The notes under the pieces are model-generated. The model worked only from the letters and a program-made list of their open reading frames with translations. It did not search any database and was not told the origin of the DNA. Shown here in pieces: positions 52,936 through 64,000 of a DNA stretch of 64,000 bases (within the stretch, counting starts at the first letter, position 1; each line of letters begins with the position of its first letter). The position numbers were made by a program, and so were the translations under genes. The DNA is from Chrysaora quinquecirrha (taxonomy: Eukaryota; Cnidaria; Scyphozoa; Semaeostomeae; Pelagiidae), in contig JACTAT010000051.1 in assembly GCA_014526335.1 (NCBI GenBank), positions 2,518,411 to 2,582,410 of the forward strand, read 5' to 3'.

Positions 52936-55900
52936 TCAGAGGAATTCAAACCCTTCAGAGCCATGTCGTAAGGCCACTAAAACCTTTTCTCTCAAGTTCT
53001 TCTCAGAGTCATAATGTCCCAAAGAGAGTCGATTGAAGCAGGTTGATGCTGTTGGTATCTTAAATAAAGAAAATAAACAGTGGAGGGTTTAAATCGTTTC
53101 TTATGAAATAAAATTACAGAACACAGCATTAGAATCGAGTGGTAAGCGTATTTTTTTTATAAGAAACTCTTTATAAGAAACCCAGACTCTCGAATGGCCA
53201 AAAACTTAAGAAACTCCAGTACTGGAAATTTCTTAAGTAGGAAAAATTCCACCTCAGACAGGGAAACATTTTTTTTAATTCCCGTGTTTCGTCTGCAATA
53301 AAGCATTTCTGTGACAAGCAGATAAACAGGAAACCCATATGCTTTCAAATACAATCGATAAATGGGTTTGGAACATCATTCAGATAGAATAACTATGTTG
53401 CAAATAAAGATATCCAAGAAACTCTTAAGAAACTTTCAGTACTCAAAATCTTAAAATTTTAAGAAACTTTCAGTACTAGGTCAATATTTTAGCTTCTTAT
53501 AAAAAAAATACGTGTAGTCTTGAGTGTTCTAATAGGGCTTTTCGAAAGATGGATTTTCCGTTGACCTTTAAAATGAAGATGCATACAATTTAAATGAGTT
53601 CTTACCCTGTTATGCCCAGTTCCTTTTGCAATTGTGAATTTTGTCTTTCCTGACAAGCCCTAAAAATAAAATAATTCACGATTTTTTATCCAGGCACAGA
53701 CTACAGCAAAACTACAGCACCTATTGATCTTATAGAATCTGACGTGGAATATCTGAAAATATTGAACATCAAAATATAAAATGTTTATCAAAATGTAACA
53801 CGAGCCAACTCGTGGTTTCTTTGGTTTTTGATACTCAAATTAGTCACTAAATGTATTTTTTTTGTTGTACTTGCTTAGCTTACAAAATTTTGGGTACAGT
53901 ATTTCCTCCAATAAAATCCCTCCCTAGAATAAGCACCCCCTTACGATTGAGATGCTTATCAGATTGATCCCTGACACCCCTTTAGACCTGGTTCTCATAT
54001 GTCACAAACCTGATCGCAGACATTCGCAACAGTCTGCGATCATCGCCTGAGAAGTGTTCACATATGATGCTTGTCCGCGGTGATCGGTAATCAATTACCC
54101 AGAAAACAAAGAGCCTCGTTTTAATATGACCCAGAAAAGATCACTGATAGTCGCCGGTGATGTTCTCATAAGGATCGCCGACGATCGCAAGAAATAAACT
54201 TTTCTGGTGCATCGGCGATGATCGGCGATCCTCAATTCACGTTATCATAAATCACAAGCATCGTAAGGCCATGATCACCGATGGTCTGCGGCATATGAGA
54301 GCCAGAATTTAAGAGTTTATGTGCAAGCACTTAAAGGGAGGAATTAGACTGATTATCTGAGTCCCACTCTTCGCAAACAGCAGCAACAACAACAACAACC
54401 ATATAGCTGTTTGCTCAGAGTAGTTTGAGCGTCCAGCATAGACTCAATAGCGATAACTACGACTCATGTAGTAAGTCTAGGGAGGAATCAGGAGACCCCT
54501 TTTGCCAGTTGTTGCGAAACTTACTTTTCGTCAGAAAGTTTATCCATATCCTCCTATTTGAGACGGATTTTCAAAAAGCACCTCGGATGCTTAATCGAGG
54601 AAAAAATACTATTCAAAGTTTCATGAAAATAAATGAAATGAAAATAATAAATAAAGATACTTCAAGATCTTTGAATCCACCAACTGGAACACAAGGAGAA
54701 CCAGTTGAGAATTGTAACAAAAGTGCTTTTTCTTCTTCTTTTAATTTTTCAACAGTTTTCCAAAACCATTTTATAATTTCATCATTCTCAGACCAATGAG
54801 AATACTGCAAAATATTAAGAGAAAACGTCATCAAAACCATTGCTCTGTTAAGTGATATAGAGTCTCTATTTTCAAGTGAAAAATAAAGTCCCTATTAAGG
54901 ATGATGGCGAATGAAGGAAAAAGCTTTCCTAACTCAGGAGAAAATGATTTAGATTGTTCTAGTTGCTAGGAGTTGTTGTTTTCTGATTGAGACAACATGT
55001 AGTAAATATTATCACTGACTCTTGTATTTGCTTTCCAGTCATTAACATCAATACTTTGAACACCATTCATTACAAGCGAGAACTCATCCGGAGTGAACAG
55101 GCTAATAAGATCTTCATTCAGCTCCTAAAACCAAATAGAAACGAAAGGCAATAAAGGTTGAATCGTTACTAGAACAAATTATCAGAAAATATACAAGCCA
55201 CAAGCCGACGAAAGCAGCAAAGAATTTAAACGAATCTTTTGATAGTCGAGAACCTCTGACAGGAACGGAGGATTTCCTTACAACCGCCAGCAAACATCAC
55301 AGACGTGCCAAATTATCACAGTTGGTGAAATGATATGTTTAGCGCCAGTCGCTAGGATCTCGGTAGTAGGTTAACTAATGGAGACCTCGACCCTGGCTGT
55401 GACGCTACCATGGCTGCGGTGGGGCTCGAACCCCAACCTCGCAAAGCTTCTGGCAGTACGAGCCTGTTAGCTTAGACCAAGACGCCACAGCACGTTTAAA
55501 AGTCACAGCACCTTTGTCTGCAAAATTGTTTTGATACTGCAACACTCTGCCTAATAAAGGCTCGCACTTTGGGACCGGGGTAGCAAGAAAAGAAGAAAAG
55601 CTTTCTTCAGACCCTTTCTGCCTCTTCTCTTCCTCCAAAACAGCAGAGATACATTGAAGCATTGATCACAGAATTGTCAATGTAGAATTAGATTTAACTG
55701 GCACGGTTTTTCTGAGGCAGTCGAGTTTTGTTTCCTTTCAAGATGAAGAAGTGGGATAAACACAATCATGCTTATAACCTATAATAACTATAATAAAAGG
55801 GAAACAAGGCACAGGGGTTCCAGAATCTTACAAAGACTATAAATCACAGAAAAATCAAAATAAATGGTATTCAAGCAAGCATGTATGATCTTACCCGATA

Positions 55901-58900
55901 GAATCCAATTTTAAAACACGTGACTTCGTCTCGTCTTGATGCTTCCAATTTGAACTTGGAGACCAACTGGACGTATTTTTCCTAGATTAAGAGATAGATT
56001 TAGAAAACAGATGATGCCAAAAGGCTAAGTGCCTTATTTCCTAGATTAAGCGCCCTCCCTCGAATATGCATCACCTTTGGATCAAGCTGCCCATCAGGTT
56101 GTCCCAGACCCCCCTTTGATAGGTGCAAGCTTTATAATTTTTCTAATAATTTCTCTTCTTCAAGACGGATTTTTAAATAAGATTATTATAAAATCCTATA
56201 AGATCCAAAGATGAAAAAAGACTGGGAGGTCGAAATTGAAAGTACTAAAAGCACCAAGGAACTCAAACTGAAAACATTGAAATAAAGTGTTTCTCCACAA
56301 GTGGCATACCACAATTGATGGGATTCGAACCTGGACTGCATGATCAGAGAGCCAACAAGGTTTTCACTCTGGTCATGCAGGGCAGGGTTTCGGTCCCCTC
56401 TATAGGTGGAATACCACTTGCGGAAAAATCTATCCTAGTGTTCAGTTCAAAATTCAAGAAAAATAGATGAAGGTGATACTGCTTACTTTGTTTTCATCTG
56501 TAACAACGGTGTCTTCAGTAGAAAGAGGTACTTCTTCAATTCGACTGGCATCCCATGGGTTTTTGCAGCTGATGCTAAATGGCAGCTCCATACCATCCAC
56601 TTCATTGTTTAGCACCCACGTTACAGCTCCGTTGTACAACTGATTATCAAATGACTTCAAATCTTCTGGATGATTGAGAGGCAAGTTTAATATCTGCAAG
56701 AAAATCAATGTACCAGTAAAAGAAAATGCTCTGATAAATTAGTAAAAACGATATGGCTGCTCAGCTCGATTTTTAACAGATCAGTAAGAACAGGAAGGAT
56801 TCTACCATGGAGCGTAGAGAGATTTGAGGGATTCCGCAGCGTGTTTTTTTAGAACAAGTCTATTGTCAGCAGACTTTAAGACTGGATTGATATTTCGTTG
56901 AAAAATGGTACGTTTGGTTGGCTTGGGGGGCGTTTTACCCCAGCACAGCAAACAAATTAAGGCCATGGATCCACCAATCTAACGATCCGTCTCCAACCCC
57001 TAACACCATCGATTTTCTGGCCCCAAACCTGCTTAAGACCCTGTCAAAACCATCAAAAGAACAAGTCTATTGTCAGCAGACTTACAAAGACTGGATTGAT
57101 ATTTCGTTGAAAAATGGTACGTTTGGTTGGCTTAAAAAGGGGGCGTTTTACCCCAGCACAGCAAACAAATTAAGGCCACTGGAGAAAAGGGACAAAATGC
57201 CACCAATCTAACGATCCGTCTCCAACCTCTAACACAATCGATTTTCTGGCCCCAAACCTGCTTAAGACCCTGTCAAAACCATCAAAAATTTGATATCAAA
57301 ACATTTGAATTTGCTTAAAAGTCGAAACTAATGTAAGCAATGTTTATATTGTTTTGCAAAACAACTTAATTCTCTAAAACGCTTCACATGGGGAAAAAGA
57401 GAAAAATTATAATTAACTCGTTTAATGCCACATTTGCTTGATAAGCACAAAGGCTAGATTTCTTGTGCAATAATTTTAATGCATTTACTAACAGTACAAT
57501 GGAATAACGTAGTTATCAAGCCATGGAATTCCTTCCTAATGAAATCAAAACGGCGAGTAAATAAACAGTTTAAAAATTTGATCAAAACTTGGTTCCTTTG
57601 CGAGTGCTCCTTTTGCACTAAATGAGTTGATCAATGCAATTCCTATGGTTGCTTAATGTTAGTATGATATATCAAGGAAATATATATCAATATCAATATC
57701 AATATATCAATATTATATAAGCTAGCCAGGGTATATAAGGTTATCAAGATGTGCAGAGCTTCACAGGTCGATAGCAAGTTGTCATATAGTTTAGGTTCTC
57801 TCCCGCCCCACCCCGAACTTCAAGTTAGATGAGCTAATCTTCGATTTTGTACACCTATTACAAATCTTGCTAGACTGACATCACTACTAGCTTAAATGTT
57901 GTTTAATTACTAAATTAAGTTATTTTCGTTTGAATGAAATGAATTTGAAAATAATAGATAAGAAACATGGTCTACATGACACAAGCAAAAAATGTTTGAC
58001 GAGCAATTTTTTGAGACGTGGCCAAACCCAAACTGTCAAACATCTAGAGATTCTTTACAAGGCCTGGGAAATTTTGTCTTCAATAAGGAAAAGAAAACAT
58101 CATGAGAATTTGTCACAAAATTCCTTACTTCTTTTATTAAAGATTGAGTGAGATGTAAATTCAGGTGAAATCCACTAGCAATACAAGCAGCAACGAATCT
58201 ACCAATAAATTCAATTTCATCCAGTTTATCTTCTAAATCTTCTTCCACTTGCTCTGCAAAATCTTTTAGTTTCTACGAAAAAGAAGAAGATAATGACTGA
58301 ACACCTGTTGCCAGCAAATATCAATAAGATACTTTTCAAAAAAACATTTTTTACATGTGAGCGAATACAGTTTTGAGATTGCTTCAGACAAAGAGATTTT
58401 TATCTAACAGGACAGAATTTTGCTAAAACACAAAGAAAAATCAGAGCATCGAGTGCTGCGTCATGTCTCCGAATGAAACTTTCTACGAATAGAACTATCG
58501 TCATTGAATCGAATCAGGTGACATTCGACTCTGCTTCACCCCAACTAACGTAACTGCTAACTTGTGTCGACGCCTTTCCAACTAGTCGAATGATACAGTT
58601 AATCGTGGTCGCAAGAGCGCTCAGGTTGACTACGAACAAGCCGGTATCAGTTGTCAACTAATCGCAGAATTAAACATGCTCAGCTTTCTTGTCAACTTGT
58701 GACTAGTTGCCGTCAAAAAGGAACTAGTTGCCAGACGCTTACGTCGACAGGTCAGTTACGATAAATTAGTTCCATAAAATCGCCAATCTGGAGTTGGGAA
58801 CTACTTCTGACAGTGCATAATGGTGACAAAATCCTGACCTAAGAGCAAGCTCTGTATTCAAGAAAGCTGAAGAAATTTGATCAGAGAAAGAGATACTGAA

Positions 58901-61900
58901 TTAACTGTCACTTGGTTGTTAGTTTTGTAAAACAGCCAGCTCAAACTTTATGCGTCCAGCTGTTTAAGTGACCATCAACATTTCTGTCAAAACACATTAT
59001 AATATATCTTAGCAGCTTAAGCAGCCAAAGCTAGTAACATGAGGCTCTACAACGAGGAGCATCTAACAACATTTAAGTTAAGTTTGTAATAAGAAGTACA
59101 ACAAACCTGCAAATTAGTAGGTTGCTGATTATTAGGTTGCTGATCATTATTTTCCACATGATCCGGCTGACTTTCCATTAATTCCACAACTATTGATATT
59201 CCACTCCAGTTACTCAGATTACTTAAGTCTGAAGTGTCACCCGTTTCATCTGTATTCTGACCAAGAGAGGCTGAAGTATCATCCGTCGGAACTAAACTTT
59301 GACCAGAAGAGGCTCCATCCACTGCAGCTATACTCTGGCCAGAAGAAGAACGACCCACTGAAGAGGTATCATCTGCAGAGGAAGTACCACCAGTTGCCGC
59401 TACATTTTCACTGGAAGAAGCTCCATCCGCTGCAGCTACACTTTGACCAGAAGAAGAAGCATCACAATTTTGACCAGAGGTAGAAGCATTCTCTGCTAAT
59501 AAAGTACCATCCACTGAATAAGTATTATCCGCTGAAGAAGTACCATCTGTTACCGCCTCATTTTCGCTGGAAGAAGCTCCACCTGTTGCAGTATTATCTA
59601 CTGACAAAGTACCATCCACTGAAGACGTGCCACCAGTTGTCACTACATTTTGAATGGAAGAAGCTCCGTCTGCTGCAGTTGCACTTAGACCAGAAGAAGT
59701 ATCATCCACTGAAGTACTTTCCACTGACGAAGTACCACTTGCCAAAGAAGTACCCCTTGTTGTCGCTTCATTTTCACAAGAAGAACTTGGACCAGAAGAA
59801 CTACCATCCACTGAAGAAGTATCTGCTGAGGAGGTCCCATCTACTGACGAAGTATCATCTGCTGACGAAGTACCATCAGTTTCCGCCCCATTTTCACTCG
59901 AAGGAGACCCATCCGCTACAACTACAGATTGACCGGACAATGAAGCACCGTTCTGCAAATCTTTTGATTCAGAAGAATAAGCTTTACAAACAGAAGACTC
60001 TGACTGAATCTTTTTGATTTTTTCTTCAGCGTCTTTAATGATCAAATCAGCAAAATAATACAGCGGAGTCAAACTTAAAAAGACAAAAAGCAATTAGCAA
60101 ACGGTTTCAATCAGAGTAATCAATCATTGTAGAACTTATATAACACATAATGAAATAATGATAACACCACGACAAATACAACTGTAGATGGTTGTTGAGG
60201 GTCCTTAATTTGCACCGTATGCGCGTGGATACAGTGTTATGCGATACCGCATTTGCCATTCATTTGCAGGAATATTCTGATAAAGCCCACATGATATAAA
60301 GACACTAATATTTGCGTCATTAATTTTAAACTTTATGGATTTACAGCAAGAAGGGCACGGAAATAAATAAGGCTGTGGGAAAGCTTACCTATTAGGTCAT
60401 TTTCATGGACCTTTTTGGTTTAATGCTATACATCACAAACCCGAAAATAAGGAAAAAATAGAGCCAGTCTCTCAGTAGTTTCTCCAAATATGAAAGAGAC
60501 GAGGAATATTTATTCCCAAAAAAGTGACAACAATGACAAGTGAATATGCAGGATTCCAGTAACCTCGAAGTCATTATGAACAAGGTTCGGTGAAAGTGAA
60601 ATGGTGTATTTAGCGCCAGTCGCTAGGATTTCAGTAGTAGGTTAACTAATTGAGACCTCAATCCTGTCTGTGACGCTACTGTAGCTGGGGCTCGAACCCC
60701 GACCTCGCTGACCCCTCTGACACGAAGAGCTAGCTGGATTAAGTCAACGCAGACATTTGAGTTCGTGGGACAAAGGATTTTGAGTCTCTTGATTCTTACA
60801 CCGCTGGTTCTGATTTGTGGGTTTGTATTGTATACGTTTGATTTTGGTCATACTAAAATAAATACTTTACCGAGTAAATAAAGACATGACTGCTACAGAC
60901 GCACAAAATACTTTACCTATATTGTTGATCATCTGTTATTTCAAACAGTTTTCTCTCTGGTTTTAGAATATCACAGCAAAAACAAGCCAGAAATTCTTTC
61001 TTTGGACCAAGACACGTTCCTTAAAAAGAAAAAAACGGATCAGTGGACAAGTTTCAACATTTCTAGCAAGCAAGCTAGCAATCTTTATTTGTGAAACAGA
61101 TATTGGTTTGAGGCATTAAGCAGCTAATGTAGGTAGAGGACAAGAGTGCCTGTTCGTAGGGGACAAGTTAACAGTTGGTAGCAAGCAAGAAAGCAAACAG
61201 GCAATCTATATTTGTCAACGCAGGTAACGCAGGTAGGGGTACTTGCAGCTGATGAGAACCTACAGCTTGTGCTTTTAGACTGATACCATATTGCCTCGAT
61301 GAAAGGGCTCGGGGCGTTCACTTAAAAATCCGTCTCAAAGAGGCACATTGTTAAATGTACGAATAAACTAACGTTCTGATCAAAAGTAACATTTGCATTA
61401 ACTAGCGAAAGGTGTCTCTTGATTGCCCCCCATCAGGAGTTTGCACATACACTATCGAAGGAGTGTCAGGGACCAACCTGGTGGGTAGCTCAATCAAAAG
61501 GGGGTACTTATTCGAGGGATACCCTAATTACCAATCTCAGAAGAATTGATAGTCTAGTTGAGTTTTATGTTGCAAGCAAGCAATCTTTATTCTTCAACGA
61601 ATATAAGATATTCTGGCGGCTGTAGAGCTGATGTTGACCTACAATTTGTGCTCTCTCAGACTAAAGGCTAAGCTTAAAGACCGCCAAAAGATGGAGAGCT
61701 GAGTTGAATGCATTATTATGGAATGCGGTCTCCGATTCGAACCCACGACCGGATCGTGAGACAAACAGCTTAAACCGTTCCTACAGTTTTTAATTTTAAC
61801 AGCCCAAACGAATTGTGAATACAAAAAAATAAGAAAAAAGAGCATTAACATTACCTCTCTCTTTGTCAAAAGTGACGGACATGGAGGAAAAGTCGATTTT

Positions 61901-64000
61901 TTCTAATTTTCGAAGATAATTCATTGCACTTTCCAGCACTGCGTCCCTCCGTACAACAACATGGTTGACAAAGTAAGATTCTGGTTTCCTGTTAATCAAA
62001 TGCATATCACTTAAATATCAGAGAAAACAAGGTGTAATTGTCCAACAGCGAATCAACGTGGCGAGAAAACAATGTAACTACATATAAATACGAAAAGAGC
62101 TTATATATGAATGAAAAAGATTGTTACCTTAGGGCTTATAAGGCTGTGGCCAAAAGATTGAACATTGTTTGTCCAATATTTTTTGAGATTTGCTTTACAA
62201 ACAATGTTCGACTGTTTGGCTGTTTGGCAACGTCGGAAAACATTGCTTGACAAACAGAACTTGCTTGGCAAAAACATTTTCTGCTTCTTTTTACGATGTA
62301 GCCAAATGATCAAACATTTTGTTGGACAAGCAAATTTCAGATATTTGACGAACAATGTTTGATCGTTTAACAAGGGCCTAAGACAATTGATATTGCACTT
62401 GATTAGTGTTCGAATACTGAAAAAATAGCCTTGGCATGTTTCGAAGACCTTCCAAGCCTTCTACTCCAATGAAGGGAAGACAGTAGACTTTTCTCCAATC
62501 AAAATTTTTGTTCTCGCAATTTTGAATTCCAGAAGAACAAAGTCAAACCTGCCAAACCAATACATTTTGTGTTTTAGAATCAGGGAGGTTTAAAATCTTC
62601 ATAAATCAATGGGAAAATGAAATTGAGGATCTGCAAACTCTAGAAAACTTTCTGCCTCTTTGTAGCCGTGTTTAAGCTCTTTATAAAGAGTAACATTTCA
62701 GAATCTTGGAAAAAACACCCCGTTTGACAAATCAAAGTTAAATAAACTCTATTTGAGATACCGAAATAAAACGGGGGATCTGCCAATCTCACGATTCCTA
62801 TCTGTTTTATTGATCTTAAAACGAAATCTCTCCAGTAACACTCGCAATTTTTCTGCCTGCTGGAGACGAAAGTTTAGGAGGCGTTCGAAGACTGCCAATG
62901 CCACCGTTTCAGACTTCTAGATAAGCAAATAGAAATTCTACCACTGCCAAGTCTACTGAAAACAAATGATGCTTATTCCACAATAAGTAATACCTTTCCT
63001 GTTTCAAACTCTTCAGACTGTGAAATTTCATAAAGTGATAAAAAGATTGAAAAAACTTACATTTTCTTCACTCTCCGTTTGAACCAAGAGTATTTATTAT
63101 CAAAATCCAAGATATTTTTCCAAATTTTGAGAAACAAGCCGTGATTGAAATCATCAAGAAGATTAGGATTTTGTCGAATAAAATCGTTGAATATTTTGTA
63201 ATAAGCATCTTGATGTGACAGAGACTCCAACGTGCTTCTGACAACCTTGAAATAAGACAGAAATATAATGACAAAGCATGCTCTTCTCAATATAAGCATA
63301 TGGCTAACATCAGAGGACTTCAACATACTAGATGTCACATTATAAGAACACTCGGCTTCATTTTTAGCAAGCCATCTCCTTCTATTATTATTTGGAAGAA
63401 AAGGACTGATAACAGGCATTCTGACAAAGGTCAATACTTGCTAGATTGCCTTGGTTGCGCAAAAAGTAGCTAACAGCGAAAAATGTTTCCGAGAAGAAGT
63501 GTCTTTGTCTCATTTAGGGGCTTTTGCGATCCGTCTACATCAAAACAAAAATAATCTTTGTAGACAGAAAGAGCTCGCTCTCCCACCTGGGTCCTTCAAT
63601 TAACTAACATTAATTCTAACACTAGACCTGATGCAAAGTTATACAGCAACGCTATTTCACCTTTATTCGAATGCTAGCCCTATTACTGACCCTCTCACTA
63701 AGCCCAACACTTACGTTTACCCTTACACTACCCCTAACGCCAACCCTAAAGCTGACCTAAACGCTAAACCCAAGGATAATCCAAAAGCTAACCATAAACG
63801 TGCTTCACTGTCGGAAGGTTTCCGCTAAGTTGCATCTAAACTGAAAAATAGCTACTATAAACAGAAACTTTAACTTTGTTTACCTTGATATTCTTTTCTC
63901 TTTGTTCTTTATCTTTTCTTTTAATTAAATCTGATAATATGAAAAGCTGTCGTGGATTCGCTTGCATTAATGCAACAACACAGCTCTCTGACGATCTGAA
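52936..64000 (-). CDS. HECT-type E3 ubiquitin ligase, C-terminal part
   Basis: E3 ligase that takes ubiquitin from an E2 onto its own Cys. Twelve exons in consistent phase: 64000-63884 (partial), 63245-63061, 61988-61855, 61019-60917, 60073-59107, 58272-58129, 56693-56487, 55981-55895, 55124-55020, 54804-54661, 53659-53606, 53058-52936; about 789 residues are visible. NILDFDNKYSWFKRRVKKM and VVRRDAVLESAM open the HECT region. GPKKEFLACFCCDILKPE and FIGRFVAACIASGFHLNL belong to the N-lobe. SIDVNDWKANTR, KWFWKTVEKL, GSPCVPVGGF and IPTASTCFNRLSLGHY form the C-lobe, with the catalytic Cys at 53038-53040. The C-terminus is GSEGFEFL. The large exon 60073-59107 inserts a low-complexity segment into the N-lobe. 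The N-terminus, which would name the subfamily, lies outside the window. Confidence 0.93.
53143..53517. mobile_element. MITE family B, second copy
   Basis: The left end has GTAAGCGTA, a T-run and ATAAGAAAC; the right end has GCTTCTTAT, an A-run and TACGTGTAG. The interior carries TTAAGAAACT words in place of AAGGAAC, so it is a diverged subfamily of 3130-3543. It lies in a HECT gene intron. Confidence 0.75.
53983..54312. mobile_element. Fold-back MITE family D copy, nested
   Basis: TAGACCTGGTTCTCATATGT and GCATATGAGAGCCAGAATTTA are the inverted ends. The interior has CGGCGATGATCGGCGATC-type words, as at 41664-42006. Confidence 0.8.
54345..54479. mobile_element. MITE family F copy, nested, with target duplication
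   Basis: It begins TAGACTGATTATCTGAGTC and ends CATGTAGTAAGTCTA. GGGAGGAAT flanks both sides (54336-54344 and 54480-54488), an 8-9 bp duplication. Confidence 0.85.
55325..55495 (-). repeat. tRNA-derived SINE S1 copy
   Basis: Minus-strand reading: head GGCGTCTTGGTCTAAGCTAA, B box GGGTTCGAGCCCC, body GTAGCGTCACAGCCAGGGTC, tail AGCGACTGGCGCTAAACATA. It lies in a HECT gene intron. Confidence 0.85.
56045..56190. mobile_element. MITE family H fragment
   Basis: GCGCCCTCCCTCGAATATGC at the left and TTCAAGACGGATTTTTAAAT at the right match family H words. Confidence 0.5.
56281..56440 (-). repeat. tRNA-like repeat with inverted ends
   Basis: CACAAGTGGCATACCACAAT and GTGGAATACCACTTGCGG are inverted ends of about 18 bp. 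On the minus strand CAGGTTCGAATCCCATC is a good B box preceded by GTTGGCTCTCTGATCATGCA. It may be a tRNA-derived MITE or SINE fragment. No intact tRNA cloverleaf was found. Confidence 0.5.
56851..57297 (+). repeat. Tandem duplication of about 205-235 bp
   Basis: AGAACAAGTCTATTGTCAGC at 56851 and 57058 opens two near-identical copies through ACCCTGTCAAAACCATCAAA at 57036 and 57269. Copy 2 has small insertions (AAAAAG near 57135, AGAAAAGGGACAAAATG near 57183). Open frames across it are coincidental. Confidence 0.9.
57298..58128. other. HECT gene intron with a family A fragment
   Basis: It has an ATATCA microsatellite at 57665-57715 and a family A fragment at 57975-58065 (GACGAGCAATTTTTTGAGAC, GTGGCCAAACCC, AAGGCCTGGG). 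No exon is needed by phase. Confidence 0.5.
59107..60073 (-). CDS. HECT gene exon with Ser/Thr/Asp-rich repeat insert
   Basis: This 967-nt exon enters in phase 2 and leaves in phase 0. It starts SLTPLYYFADLIIKDAEEKI and then becomes imperfect repeats built from DGTSSADDTSSVDGTSS and ASSSENEAVTDGTSS, ending DQQPNNQQPTNLQ. It lies between FEITDDQQY and EIEFIGRFVAACI, that is, inside the HECT N-lobe where most HECT domains have only a short loop. Other frames on the plus strand are shadows of the repeat. Confidence 0.88.
60588..60755 (-). repeat. tRNA-derived SINE S1 copy
   Basis: GCGCCAGTCGCTAGGATTTC (tail side), GTGACGCTACTGTAGCTGGG and GGGCTCGAACCCCGACCTC (B box side) match family S1. It lies in a HECT gene intron. 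Confidence 0.85.
61300..61530. mobile_element. MITE family H copy
   Basis: AAAATCCGTCTCAAAGAGGC at the left and GGGTACTTATTCGAGGGATA at the right are the family end words, with GTCAGGGACCAACCTGGTGG inside. Confidence 0.6.
61690..61800 (-). repeat. tRNA-like repeat fragment
   Basis: On the minus strand GTCGTGGGTTCGAATCGGAG is a B-box-like stretch preceded by AAGCTGTTTGTCTCACGATC. The A box is poor and there is no convincing cloverleaf. Confidence 0.4.
62138..62388. mobile_element. MITE family A copy
   Basis: It begins AAGGCTGTGGCCAAAAGATTG and ends TTTGATCGTTTAACAAGGGCC. The interior has TTGACAAACAGAACTTGCTTG and ACGATGTAGCCAAATGATC. It lies in a HECT gene intron. Confidence 0.8.
63605..63790. 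repeat. Degenerate CTAACCCTA-rich repeat
   Basis: AACATTAATTCTAACACTAG, CTTACACTACCCCTAACGCC and CCAACCCTAAAGCTGACC resemble the stretch at 36830-37140. Confidence 0.5.

Larger units (their letters stand above)
53895..54612. mobile_element. MITE family H copy containing two nested elements
   Basis: The left end TTTCCTCCAATAAAATCCCT with CTAGAATAAGCACCCCC and the right end GAGACGGATTTTCAAAAAGC with GCTTAATCGAGG match family H. It is interrupted by a family D copy (53983-54312) and a family F copy (54345-54479). Confidence 0.65.

Noticed and set aside
56281..56440. Functional tRNA gene
   Set aside because: A good B box is present, but the acceptor and anticodon stems do not pair and the ends are MITE-like inverted repeats.
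59193..60017. Plus-strand frames rich in Lys-Tyr-His and Glu-Val-Pro-Ser
   Set aside because: Antisense shadows of the repeat exon of the HECT gene.
63246..63434. Upstream extension of the HECT exon starting at an ATG near 63434
   Set aside because: Acceptor TTATTTCAAG at 63246 and phase 0 match with the next exon show this part is intron.

Overview
The window is AT-rich eukaryotic DNA with intron-split genes, GT-AG splice sites and dense small transposons. A rhodopsin-type 7TM receptor, a receptor tyrosine kinase, a class B-like 7TM receptor, a HECT ligase, tRNA-derived SINEs and interstitial CCCTAA repeats together point to an early-branching animal. A cnidarian is my best guess and a sponge is possible; no search was run, so the species is not fixed. 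All gene models come from reading splice sites and codon phase by eye.

Layout. 1-354 (-): 5' part of a class A GPCR. 6040-6750 (-): small unknown gene. 9073-24549 (-): receptor tyrosine kinase with a secreted Cys-rich/FN3-like ectodomain, a split kinase domain and an acidic tail; its middle (about 14.65-18.45 kb) lies in sequence that looks unpolished. 26636-27061 (-): intronless NDUFA12. 28654-32716 (-): complete four-exon SF3A3. 34600-46579 (-): 16-exon class B/adhesion-like 7TM receptor of about 532 residues with no visible GPS motif. 47593-51861 (+): saposin B-like secreted protein whose second exon is split by a 2,487-bp DNA transposon. 52936-64000 (-): C-terminal part of a HECT E3 ubiquitin ligase with a Ser/Thr-rich insert of roughly 300 residues inside the HECT N-lobe.

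The neighbouring genes share no pathway and nothing suggests an operon. The most unusual object is the transposon at 48508-50994. It has 74-bp perfect terminal inverted repeats and an 8-bp target duplication (GATCTTTC). It carries a decayed, intron-containing RecQ-like helicase and, on the opposite strand, remnants of a second convergent gene, and it stops the host reading frame five codons after the junction.

Several MITE-like families, one tRNA-derived SINE family, minisatellites and microsatellites fill introns and spacers, with at least one nested stack (53.9-54.6 kb).
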